Notes: generated by a model from the letters alone, not told the origin. A stretch of DNA of 36,121 nt from Syntrophorhabdaceae bacterium PtaU1.Bin034 (GCA_002067405.1 MVRP01000024.1:1-36121), one strand, 5' to 3'. Counted from the first letter of the stretch, positions 27,246 through 33,980 are shown. A program made the numbers and translations.

Positions 27246-27908
27246 CTATCTCCCTTGCTTCGGCTCGATCTGGCGCTTCAGGTATAAGCTGAAACTGAAA
27301 AGCAAAAGAACGACCGCGATCACCGCCGGGACAAACAGCGCGAATTCGAGCCCGTCATACAGGCCGATAACACCGAAGGCGATGAAGACGAGTGCTGCGA
27401 ACCATTTGATAAAGCGCTCGGGAATCTTTTTACCCAGCACAATGCCGATGATGATACCCACACCGTCGGCCACGAGCATTCCCGAGGTGGTGCCGAGCCA
27501 GATAGGGACAATCGCTTCGTATCGGGCCGCGAGGGCCACGGTTGCAAGCTGCGTTTTGTCGCCCATTTCCGCGAAGAAGAAGGCAACAGCCACCGTCCAG
27601 AAGGGGCTGTAGTTGAAGCGCTTGTCCTCGCCTTTCAGGGTGTCCCCGCGGAGTGTCCACAGGCCGAAGAGAATAAAGGAAGCGGCAGCGGCGTTCTGAA
27701 TGTAGCGAACGGGTATGAACGCGGTAAGATAGTTGCCGGCGACCACCGCGAACAGGTGATTGACGAGGGTTGCGGCAAGAACGCCCCACATGACCGTTTG
27801 CCATCGATACCTGGAAGCGAACGCCATGGCCAGAAGCTGGGTCTTGTCTCCCATCTCTGCAAGCACGACGAAGCCGAGCGACGCAAGGTAGGCCGTGAGA
27901 AAACTCAA
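27246..27908 (-). CDS. UPF0016/TMEM165-family manganese exporter
   Basis: The 220-residue membrane protein has two homologous halves, each with the metal-binding motif EMGDKTQ (first near residue 18, second near 115), and six helices. The family exports Mn2+ (MneA type) or moves Ca2+/Mn2+ (GDT1/TMEM165). The start is TTG 27908, with GGAGG seven bases upstream. The longest open frame would begin inside the riboswitch terminator and is not used. A yybP-ykoY riboswitch in its leader supports manganese control. Confidence 0.9.
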   Translation of the reverse strand: MSFLTAYLASLGFVVLAEMGDKTQLLAMAFASRYRWQTVMWGVLAATLVNHLFAVVAGNYLTAFIPVRYIQNAAAASFILFGLWTLRGDTLKGEDKRFNYSPFWTVAVAFFFAEMGDKTQLATVALAARYEAIVPIWLGTTSGMLVADGVGIIIGIVLGKKIPERFIKWFAALVFIAFGVIGLYDGLEFALFVPAVIAVVLLLFSFSLYLKRQIEPKQGR

Positions 27909-27920
27909 TATATACCTCCG

Positions 27921-27961
27921 AAAAAAAAGACCTTCAGCCGACTCTCGTCGTGCTGAAGGTC
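27921..27961 (-). terminator. Terminator of the manganese riboswitch
   Basis: On the minus strand GACCTTCAGC (27961-27952) pairs perfectly with GCTGAAGGTC (27938-27929) and is followed by eight T (27928-27921), just before the GGAGG and TTG start. The first arm contains the GAGACC 3' end of the aptamer, so the two folds compete: with Mn2+ bound, the terminator cannot form and the exporter is expressed. Confidence 0.88.
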
Positions 27962-28056
27962 TCGCTAATTGGCTCTCTACCAACGGCAAGGCCAGGCCGA
28001 AACCAGTGTGTTGACCTTGCCCCTGTAGCTACTCCCCTTCAGGGATATTTAAATTT
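27958..28056 (-). ncRNA. yybP-ykoY (manganese) riboswitch aptamer
   Basis: The minus-strand leader contains GGGGAGTAGC (28037-28028), the hallmark of the class. GGCAAGGTCAACAC pairs with GGCCTTGCC to make the long hairpin, and the conserved 3' GCGAGACC is at 27966-27959. The element directly precedes a UPF0016 exporter, the best-known target. The boundaries are estimated. The proximal terminator makes it a transcriptional ON switch. Confidence 0.88.
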
Positions 28057-28060
28057 ATAA

Positions 28061-28090
28061 ATTATGACCCAGCGGAGTGCTGAAAGGCAA
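28061..28090 (-). promoter_or_regulatory. Possible promoter for the riboswitch transcript
   Basis: Minus-strand TTGCCT (28090-28085), an 18-base spacer and CATAAT (28066-28061) would start RNA near 28054, just before the aptamer. The -35 lies inside the long inverted repeat at 28074-28115. Confidence 0.45.
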
Positions 28091-28115
28091 GGAAATTCTT
28101 GTCTTTCAGCACTCC
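28074..28115. repeat. Long inverted repeat after the adenine-deaminase-like gene
   Basis: GGAGTGCTGAAAG (28074-28086) pairs perfectly with CTTTCAGCACTCC (28103-28115), and CAAG/CTTG extends the stem across one G-T pair. It gives an 18-bp stem with a small loop. It would fold in the 3' end of the adenine-deaminase-like transcript and probably acts as its stop or stability element, although no T-tract follows on that strand. Confidence 0.65.
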
Positions 28116-28137
28116 GGCGCCGCGCCGGATCTTTTTT
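28113..28137 (+). terminator. GC-rich hairpin with T-tract, plus strand
   Basis: TCCGGCGC (28113-28120) and GCGCCGGA (28122-28129) flank one base and are followed by TCTTTTTT. It shares three bases with the adjacent inverted repeat, so both stems cannot be complete at once. No plus-strand gene leads into it. It may block antisense RNA entering the 3' end of the neighbouring gene. Confidence 0.45.
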
Positions 28138-29878
28138 ACAGGTATAACGACACCAGTTGCTTATTTTTAATGTCCGCCAGACCCATGTCGGTGATCCTCA
28201 GAAACGGTAGTCCGGTAAAGGGTATGGTCTGGAGGGCCAGGAAAGGCCGCGGGATCGTCGAGCCGATCTCCTCTATCTTGCGGTCCAGTTCCTTTGTCTT
28301 TTTCCTTATCTCGATGATACTGTAGTCCGGAATGAATCCGTATACCGGCATGGGGAATTCGTGAATCACAACACCGTTTTTCGTTATTACGTAACCGCCC
28401 TGGAGTTCAATGAGCCGGTTTACTGCAAGGGCCATATCCGCCTCATTGCTGCCGACGGTCAATATATTGCCTGTATCCCAGGTGATGGTCGTCGCAAAGG
28501 CTCCTTCCCTGATGCCGGTTCCCGTAATAAACCCCTTCCCGATCTGCCCGGAGTCATTCCGGTTAATGATCGCCACAGGGACGATATCCCTGCTCACGTC
28601 TTTTTCGAGATACCCTTCCCTGGCTGTCAGTACGGCTTCAGTCTCCCTTGTGATGGTCGGATCGATGACCTTGATCACCCTGACCCGTTCTTTGCCCGAA
28701 ATTGCCGGGATTCGGAAATCCTCCTCAGTGACCTTCTTCGCCCTGACCGTCTGCTTCATGGCACCGGGATAGAGGTACCTCTTTAACTGCCCCTTGAATT
28801 CCCCGTTGATCACCACCATTTCGCCGTTCAGCATGACATCTCTTACCGACACCCCTTCAAGATCGTCAAGGAATAGTATATCGGCATGGCGAAGGGGCGC
28901 GATGGCGCCCAGATGGCGCAAACCGTAATAATCGGCCACGTTTATGCTCGCCATTTTGATCGCGTCGATAGGGGCGAAACCGTATTTGATAGCCATCCTC
29001 ACGACTGAATCGAGATATCCCTCTTCATAGAGCATGGTAGCGTCAAAGCTGTCGGACACGAGTATGATCCTCCTCTTGTCCACATCCAGGTCTTTCAGCT
29101 TCGAAAGCTCCGGCAGTTCTCTTCGGACAAAGCCTTCCCGGATCATGACGTATATCCCGAACCTCAGCTTTTCGATCGCTTCCTCAACCGTTATCGATTC
29201 ATGGCATGAGGTGATGCCTGTTACCAGGTACTGCATCAGCTTCGATCCCCTTGCCCCTGCCGCGTGGCCTTCGAGTGTTTTGCCCAAGGACAGCGCGTAG
29301 GACGCCTGGTCCAGCACGCGGTCGTCGCCCTGAACGACCCGTGTCCAGTAAGCCTCCCCGATCCCGAGCACATCCTTTCTTCTCAACACCTTCTTGAATT
29401 CGTCGAGCGTCAGGCCGATCGATCTCTCCATGGTGGGGAAGGGCGGTGTGAGAGGTGGGGCAAGAAAGTAGCATCGCAATGGGTAGCCCTTGGTGCTTTC
29501 ATAAAAATCCTTGAGGGCGGCAAACCCGCACGACGTAGCCACTGTCCCCGCTTCAGTCACAAGGCAGGTAGTGCCGCCCTTCAAAGAATAGGGCACGATC
29601 TCGTAAAAAGGAAGCATGCTGTCGAGGTGTGTGTGGCCATCGATAAAACCGGGGCACAGATATTTGCCGTGCGCATCGATGATCTCTGTTTTGCCTGATC
29701 CCTCCAACGCCTCTTCTTTTTCGATGTCTGCTATGTATCCGTCTTTGATCGAAATAGCAAGCCCTTCTTCGATCTGATTCGTAAAGACGTTGACAATCTT
29801 TCCGTTCCTGATGATCCTGTCAGCCGGCTTTTCCCCCCTTGCGACACCGAGAAGTCTCTGTAGCGTTTTTTTCTGCAT
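28136..29878 (-). CDS. Adenine deaminase-like amidohydrolase (divergent paralogue)
   Basis: The 580-residue length and MQKKTLQRLLGVARGEKPADRIIRNGKIVNVFT start match bacterial Ade/AdeC, which converts adenine to hypoxanthine. The first metal site GFIDGHTHLDS, the LEGHAAG lysine-loop histidine and SCHESITVEEAI are kept. However, the DPHE motif region is replaced by TEAGTVATSCG, and the C-terminal SHDxHN motif is replaced by ITWDTGNI. The enzyme has therefore lost residues of the second metal centre and may act on another substrate. The start is ATG 29878. A longer frame lies upstream without a good ribosome site. It is divergent from selD. Confidence 0.75.
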   Translation of the reverse strand: MQKKTLQRLLGVARGEKPADRIIRNGKIVNVFTNQIEEGLAISIKDGYIADIEKEEALEGSGKTEIIDAHGKYLCPGFIDGHTHLDSMLPFYEIVPYSLKGGTTCLVTEAGTVATSCGFAALKDFYESTKGYPLRCYFLAPPLTPPFPTMERSIGLTLDEFKKVLRRKDVLGIGEAYWTRVVQGDDRVLDQASYALSLGKTLEGHAAGARGSKLMQYLVTGITSCHESITVEEAIEKLRFGIYVMIREGFVRRELPELSKLKDLDVDKRRIILVSDSFDATMLYEEGYLDSVVRMAIKYGFAPIDAIKMASINVADYYGLRHLGAIAPLRHADILFLDDLEGVSVRDVMLNGEMVVINGEFKGQLKRYLYPGAMKQTVRAKKVTEEDFRIPAISGKERVRVIKVIDPTITRETEAVLTAREGYLEKDVSRDIVPVAIINRNDSGQIGKGFITGTGIREGAFATTITWDTGNILTVGSNEADMALAVNRLIELQGGYVITKNGVVIHEFPMPVYGFIPDYSIIEIRKKTKELDRKIEEIGSTIPRPFLALQTIPFTGLPFLRITDMGLADIKNKQLVSLYL

Positions 29879-29906
29879 GGTATCCGCCCTGAATGAAGTT
29901 TTTTTC

Positions 29907-29935
29907 ATTTTACACCACGGTTTCGGGATAGTAAA
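29907..29935 (-). promoter_or_regulatory. Possible promoter of the adenine-deaminase-like gene
   Basis: Minus-strand TTTACT (29935-29930), a 17-base spacer and TAAAAT (29912-29907) start RNA near 29900, 22 bases before ATG 29878. Confidence 0.4.
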
Positions 29936-30091
29936 ATTTAAATTAGTGGCGGTTTTATCAAAGGTTATTCGCTGTGCCGCGCTGCATCCTGTGTATTTCC
30001 GCATGCTTTCGGAAAATATGTCTCCATCCCAACACAGCGCTTCGCGCATCTCAAGCCTTTTGCCTGCCGCCCAACTTCAGTGAGGTTGCCG

Positions 30092-31114
30092 ATGGTTGAA
30101 CATTTGACGAAGTCCGTCCGTGGCGGCGGTTGAGCGTCCAAAATAGGTCCGGAGGATCTATCGGATGTCTTGTGCGGCGTAGAAATACCCGCCGACGAAA
30201 ATGTGATCGTGGGAATAGAAGGCTTTGAGGATGCAGGCGTGTACAGGATCAATGATGAGACGGCTCTTGTTCAGACTGTCGATTTCTTCACGCCTGTGGT
30301 AGACGATCCTTATTATTTCGGCCAGATTGCGGCGGCGAACTCCTTCAGCGACATTTACGCCATGGGAGCGGTGCCGAGAACGGCCATGAATATTGTCTGC
30401 TTCTCACCCAAGACGTATGATATCAAGATCCTGAAAGAGATCATAAGGGGAGGGGCGGACAAGATACGGGAAGCGGGCGCGAGCCTTCTGGGCGGTCACA
30501 GTGTTGACGATCAGGAGATCAAGTACGGCCTGTCCGTGACGGGTGTTGTTCATCCGCAAAAGGTCGTGAGAAACGAGGGCGCTCAGCCCGACGATCTCCT
30601 CATCCTTACGAAGCCCCTTGGCACGGGTATCCTCAATACGGCAATCAAAGGCGATATGCTCGGGGAAGATGCAGTCAAGGAGCTCATTGAAGTGATGTCG
30701 ATGCTCAACAGGCGCGCCGCAGATGCGATGCGTGAGGTGCGAACCCACGCGGCCACGGATGTCACCGGTTTCGGCCTTGCGGGCCACCTTTCGGAGATGC
30801 TGAAGGACACGGTCGGAGTGAAGCTCTTCCCCGATAAGATCCCTTACTTTAAGGAGGCGCCTGAATTGTCCCGGTCTGGATTCGCGCCCGGGGGACTCTA
30901 CCGAAACCGGGACTTTTACGGTAAATGGGTGATCGGAGCGTCAGATACATTCCTGTCCGACATCCTGTTCGATCCTCAGACCTCCGGCGGCCTCCTCATC
31001 GCAATCCACCCCGATGACCTGGGTAAGTTCGACAAGGCTGCATCACGCTATGAAAGCGCTTTTTGGGTGATCGGCCAGTTCGTGGCCGAACCGAAGGGAA
31101 AGATCGTTTTATAA
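30092..31114 (+). CDS. selD: Selenophosphate synthetase, a selenocysteine protein (in-frame UGA)
   Basis: SelD makes selenophosphate from selenide and ATP for Sec-tRNA synthesis. The 340-residue frame starts at ATG 30092, with TGAGG six bases upstream. It reads MVEHLTKSVRGGG, then TGA at 30131-30133, then ASKIGPEDLSDVLCGVEIP. The TGA takes the place of the catalytic Cys/Sec of the GGG(C/U)xxK motif, and the essential Lys is Lys17. The rest is typical: VQTVDFFTPVVDDPYYFGQIAAANSFSDIYAMG, GGHSVDD, ATDVTGFGLAGHL and FDPQTSGGLL. A caller that stops at UGA would wrongly start at TTG 30170 and lose the catalytic N-terminus. A stem-loop right after UGA and a tRNA-Sec gene in the window support decoding as selenocysteine. 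Confidence 0.95.
30134..30168 (+). promoter_or_regulatory. Bacterial SECIS element of selD
   Basis: Directly after UGA 30131-30133, bases 30134-30139 (GCGTCC) pair with 30063-offset partner 30163-30168 (GGATGT) using G-U pairs. After an AAA/C internal loop, ATAGGTCC (30143-30150) pairs with GGATCTAT (30154-30161), closing a GGA loop (30151-30153). The apical loop lies 17 bases after UGA and starts with G, within the usual rules for bacterial SECIS hairpins that recruit SelB. Confidence 0.8.
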
Positions 31115-31135
31115 AGACGCCCGTAAGAAACGAGA

Positions 31136-31191
31136 TTGCGAGGGTGTTAGCTCACGGCCGATGCACCGGCTATATGCTACTTCCCTCGCAA
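31136..31191. terminator. Hairpin between convergent selD and PA2779-like gene
   Basis: TTGCGAGGG (31136-31144) pairs with CCCTCGCAA (31183-31191), and the interior holds a smaller GCCG/CGGC stem. It sits where two convergent genes meet and probably ends transcripts from both sides, although there is no long T-tract. Confidence 0.4.
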
Positions 31192-31198
31192 CACTCTC

Positions 31199-31573
31199 TC
31201 ATCCGAAAATTCGAACCCCGACCATAGGCAGCAAGACGAAGACAATCAATACGATCACGATAGCAATGACGAGCCACCAGATGGCATCAACCTGGCCGAC
31301 CTTCAGGTCGTCGAGTTGCTGCGCAAAGCTATGAATCTGCTGGTCGTTGAGCTGCGATAGACGCGCACTGATCTCATCAGCGCTGAAACCAAGGTCGTGA
31401 AGCCGTTGAACCACCAATTTATGTTGGAGAACGGTCCTTATCTTTTCCAGGTCTCCAGCTCGGTCTGCAGGTGTAAGTGAGACGGAAGGGGTAAAGGCAG
31501 CCTCTACACGGGGGGCGATACCGATGACGAACATCGCAAAAATCAGATAGCAGCACAAATACTTCCTTAGCAT
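31199..31573 (-). CDS. PA2779-like small membrane protein, copy C
   Basis: The 124-residue protein has an N-terminal signal peptide (LIFAMFVIGIAPRVEA, cleavage near residue 25). A helical middle includes LGFSADEISARLSQLNDQQIHSFAQQLDDLKVGQ, and a C-terminal membrane helix (about 98-119) ends with MVGVRIFG. This is the architecture of the PA2779 family, which has no known function. The start is ATG 31573 with AAGGAGG seven bases upstream; an upstream ATG adds eleven residues without a site. Its N-terminus is nearly identical to copy A, pointing to recent duplication. Where the other copies have Gly-Gly before the helix, this one has Gly-Gln (93-94). Confidence 0.8.
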   Translation of the reverse strand: MLRKYLCCYLIFAMFVIGIAPRVEAAFTPSVSLTPADRAGDLEKIRTVLQHKLVVQRLHDLGFSADEISARLSQLNDQQIHSFAQQLDDLKVGQVDAIWWLVIAIVIVLIVFVLLPMVGVRIFG

Positions 31574-31609
31574 AGGGGACCTCCTTGGTAGAAAATAATA
31601 ACGCATCTG

Positions 31610-31990
31610 CTATCGCCATACCTTAATTCCTAAGAGGGGCAAGATGACGCCTATCACCAGGGCGATGATGAGAATACCGAGAAGGACACCTTCCCCGTTA
31701 CCGCCAACCTTCTGCTCCTGGAGTTTGACCGCAAGAATGTGTACCTGCTGGTCATTCAATTCCCGAAGTCTGTTCTCTATCTCAGAGACATCGAACCCGA
31801 GGGTTTGAAGGCGAGCTTCAATCATTTCCCTTTCCAGGGCGGCCTGAAGTCTCCCGGCATCCCGAAACCGTTCCTGAGAGGGGAGGCATCCTATCATTTC
31901 CGAAGGGGAAAAAGCAGCGTCCACACGGGGCGGGACAGCGACAAAGAACATAGTGAAAGCGAGATACCAGGCGAGGCATCTCAAAGCCAT
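31610..31990 (-). CDS. PA2779-like small membrane protein, copy B
   Basis: The 126 residues comprise a signal peptide ending VDA (about 25), then AFSPSE, then a helical region with LGFDVSEIENRLRELNDQQVHILAVKLQEQKVGG. A membrane helix at ~102-120 closes with LLGIKVWR. The Gly-Gly pair (96-97) immediately precedes the helix. ATG 31990 is chosen for AAAGGAGGTG upstream and for matching the other copies. The open frame extends 36 codons further but without similarity. It is 36 bases upstream of copy C, so the two are co-transcribed. It is more divergent than copies A and C. Confidence 0.8.
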   Translation of the reverse strand: MALRCLAWYLAFTMFFVAVPPRVDAAFSPSEMIGCLPSQERFRDAGRLQAALEREMIEARLQTLGFDVSEIENRLRELNDQQVHILAVKLQEQKVGGNGEGVLLGILIIALVIGVILPLLGIKVWR

Positions 31991-32246
31991 ACCTACCTTC
32001 ACCTCCTTTCCTATTATTGGGGCTAGCGTCGCCCCCTCCACCAGCAAAGCTGTCGGAGCCACCCCCCCTGCACGAAGAGGAAAGGGCATTAATGTCAACC
32101 AGCGGTAACTATCAGATATATAAGCACGAAGCGATATGATGTAAAGGAGGGACGGCGTGAATCAGCCTAACGTTTTTCGCCAATTTGGTTCGTGTCGGTA
32201 TTCCGGGACCGGGAAGCGGGTTGCCGGACGGAACAGGTAGGCAAAT
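31991..32246. other. Gap between the TPR gene and PA2779-like copy B
   Basis: These 256 bases hold the strong ribosome site of copy B at the left. On the plus strand there is a possible 27-residue basic reading frame (see 32157). No convincing minus-strand promoter was found; a TTGACA at 32098-32093 has no matching -10. Confidence 0.4.
32157..32240 (+). CDS. Possible small basic peptide gene
   Basis: AAGGAGG at 32144-32150 lies six bases before a GTG that opens 27 codons (MNQPNVFRQFGSCRYSGTGK then RVAGRNR). The product is basic with one Cys. The ribosome site is as good as any in the window and a TATATA lies about 40 bases upstream. It runs opposite to the surrounding peptidase cluster. No family is recognised and it could be chance. 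Confidence 0.25.
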   Translation: MNQPNVFRQFGSCRYSGTGKRVAGRNR

Positions 32247-32711
32247 TTACTCTCTTTGCTTTTTCCTGATCTTCTGCAAGGTGTCTCTGAATGCTTCAGA
32301 TGTGGGCGAAAGCTCCACGGCTTTCATCGCGAGCCGCTCCGCCTCATCCAGGTTGGCGTCCGTTGTGTAGTAGAGCCAGGCAAGATTATTGTAGGCATCG
32401 GGGGATTCCACCTTCTTTATGGCCTTCTTGTAAGACTTTTCCGCCATCGAATATTCTTTTTGCTGAAAGTAAATGTTGCCCACATAGAGATTTGCAAGAG
32501 GCATCTTCTTCGCCGCAGCCTTGTATTCCTTCAGCGCCGCATCCAGCTCTGCCCTTTTTTCGTAGCTCACGCCCAGGTTGATGTGTTCCTCAGGGGTGAG
32601 AGGGTCGCGCAAGAAGACAAGCCTGGGAAGCGCGCACGAAGCGAGTGCCAAGGCCAGAAGCATCAGGCAGACGGTTTTAAGACAAGGGTCCAATAACGAT
32701 TTTTCTTCCAT
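32247..32711 (-). CDS. TPR-repeat lipoprotein
   Basis: The 154-residue protein has a lipoprotein signal with the perfect lipobox LASC (Cys26). About three TPR units follow (residues ~41-75, 76-105, 106-140), including YEKRAELDAALKEYKAAAKK and YNNLAWLYYTTDANLDEAE. It should be anchored in the periplasm and bind a partner protein. The ATG 32711 has GGAG five bases upstream and lies 49 bases inside the C39 peptidase gene. An inner ATG at 32663 overlaps the peptidase stop as TGATG. As I recall, PA2778-family peptidases often carry the TPR region on the same chain, so this looks like a split form. Confidence 0.82.
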   Translation of the reverse strand: MEEKSLLDPCLKTVCLMLLALALASCALPRLVFLRDPLTPEEHINLGVSYEKRAELDAALKEYKAAAKKMPLANLYVGNIYFQQKEYSMAEKSYKKAIKKVESPDAYNNLAWLYYTTDANLDEAERLAMKAVELSPTSEAFRDTLQKIRKKQRE

Positions 32712-33214
32712 ATCTTCTCCAGCTCTCCGTCGGCAATCGAACGGTTCTCGCGCTTGCCTGAGTTGACTATCACACTGTCTCCAGTGTACCCCGTCACCAC
32801 CATAAAGTGATTCACCTCATATATAGAGAAACCGTAATCGACAAAGATGATCGCGGGTATGCCGAGATCAACGTTCTTCCTCAAATCTGCGATGCTGCCA
32901 GAATACTGATGCGTCTTGAAGCCATGCTTCCCGGCATAAAGCTCCAGGTCTATTCCAAGCACACCCCTGGCCGAAGGGCTGTAGATATCCGCCGCAATCT
33001 GCTCGGGTGTCACCCGTTTGCCAGACTGGGTCTTTGCGTACCAATAGTCCATGACGATCGCAAGCGCTGTTGGACCGCACTGATAGGCTTCCTGACTGAA
33101 GAAAGGGACTCCGTCGATCATAACGGCATCCGGGGATACCTGTCCCGTTGTCGCGCAGGATACGCACAGGGCAAACACTGTTATCAGAAGCACAAGCTTC
33201 AGCTTTCTTCTCAT
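32663..33214 (-). CDS. PA2778-like C39 cysteine peptidase, lipoprotein
   Basis: The 183-residue papain-like peptidase has Cys46 in YQCGPTALAIVMDYWY, His136 in VNHFMVVTGYTGDSV and Asn151 after it, the triad order of family C39. C39 members in ABC transporters cut after Gly-Gly. Here there is instead an N-terminal signal with a lipobox-like LCVSC (Cys20), so it should act in the periplasm. The start is ATG 33214. A TTG at 33241 would extend it but has no ribosome site. It lies 61 bases after PA2779-like copy A and overlaps the TPR gene. Substrates are unknown; the adjacent PA2779-like proteins are candidates. Confidence 0.82.
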   Translation of the reverse strand: MRRKLKLVLLITVFALCVSCATTGQVSPDAVMIDGVPFFSQEAYQCGPTALAIVMDYWYAKTQSGKRVTPEQIAADIYSPSARGVLGIDLELYAGKHGFKTHQYSGSIADLRKNVDLGIPAIIFVDYGFSIYEVNHFMVVTGYTGDSVIVNSGKRENRSIADGELEKIWKKNRYWTLVLKPSA

Positions 33215-33275
33215 AGTAAGAGTTAGACGAATGCGGGACAATGGAAATTGCCCCGCTATCTTTGATGCTGGCTAA

Positions 33276-33665
33276 CTATTTCGTTACCATGACCCTTCGG
33301 CCGGTCAACTGTAGTATCACGATTACAAGTATAATTATGACAAGGACGGCTATAACGAATCCGAGGCCGTCACCGCCGACCTTCAAATCGTCGAGCTTTT
33401 GAGCGAAATTGTGAACCTGCTCGTCGGTCAGCTGTGACAATCTGGTCATAGCTTCTTCCGGGCTGTAGCCGAGATCGCGAAGGCGCTGAGCTACCAGCTT
33501 GTTCTCCAGGACGATTCTGATTTTCTCGGTGTCTTCCGCCCTTACTGAAGGCGAAAGGCCGATGCCGATCGTTTCGGAAGGCGAGAAAGCCGCTTCCACG
33601 CGAGGCGCAATACCGATGACGAACATCGCAAAAATAAGATAAAAGGTGAGACACTTCTTGATCAT
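33276..33665 (-). CDS. PA2779-like small membrane protein, copy A
   Basis: This 129-residue protein heads the cluster. It has a signal peptide (residues 1-25, IGIAPRVEA), a helical segment LGYSPEEAMTRLSQLTDEQVHNFAQKLDD, then Lys-Val-Gly97-Gly98, a membrane helix at ~103-121 and a basic tail TGRRVMVTK. The ribosome site AAAGGAGG is five bases before ATG 33665 and a consensus-like promoter lies 50 bases further up. It precedes a C39 peptidase, matching the Pseudomonas PA2779-PA2778 pairing from which the family names come. It is closest to copy C. Confidence 0.82.
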   Translation of the reverse strand: MIKKCLTFYLIFAMFVIGIAPRVEAAFSPSETIGIGLSPSVRAEDTEKIRIVLENKLVAQRLRDLGYSPEEAMTRLSQLTDEQVHNFAQKLDDLKVGGDGLGFVIAVLVIIILVIVILQLTGRRVMVTK

Positions 33666-33714
33666 ACGAACCTCCTTTCAATGATGTAAAAACATGGATG
33701 TAGATTCAAAAAGC

Positions 33715-33743
33715 ATTATAGCCGAGAGACGGCGGGTTTGCAA
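33715..33743 (-). promoter_or_regulatory. Consensus-like promoter of the PA2779/C39 cluster
   Basis: Minus-strand TTGCAA (33743-33738), a 17-base spacer and a perfect TATAAT (33720-33715). RNA would begin near 33708 with a 43-base leader before ATG 33665. It is one of the strongest promoters in the window. Confidence 0.75.
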
Positions 33744-33764
33744 ATGCATTTTTTTGGAACCACC

Positions 33765-33980
33765 CTGACAGTGATAAGCAGGGCGCAACTGGAGTGCACC
33801 TTTCGCACGAACATCTTATCCTTTTTCGTCATCGTCAAAGCTGCGCTCAAGCATCTGAGGGAAGGAAGCGCGATAGTGAACAGCACTTCTGTCACTGTTT
33901 GTCGTGGAAGCCTGCATCTGATCGACTATTCTGGCACAAAAGGCTAATTGTCTCATACACGAGATCAGTCCTCATCCTTG
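33765..33980 (+). pseudogene. Remnant of a short-chain dehydrogenase gene
   Basis: The frame ending at TAA 33945-33947 encodes a piece (QLECTFRTNILSFFVIVKAA, then LKHLREGSAIVNSTSVT, then LHLIDYSGTKG) recognisable as the active-site region of an SDR, with the catalytic Ser-Tyr-x3-Lys pattern. The continuation IVSYTRSV appears in another frame, so an indel at about 33945 broke it. No cofactor-binding N-terminus or C-terminus remains. It lies in decayed DNA between the promoter above and the IS element. Confidence 0.6.

Noticed and set aside
27909..27989. N-terminal extension of the manganese exporter
   Set aside because: These codons lie within the riboswitch terminator and aptamer end; the GGAGG and TTG at 27908 fit much better.
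30170..31114. A shorter selD starting at TTG 30170
   Set aside because: It lacks the catalytic GGG(C/U)xxK motif, whereas reading the UGA as Sec from ATG 30092 restores the complete family N-terminus.
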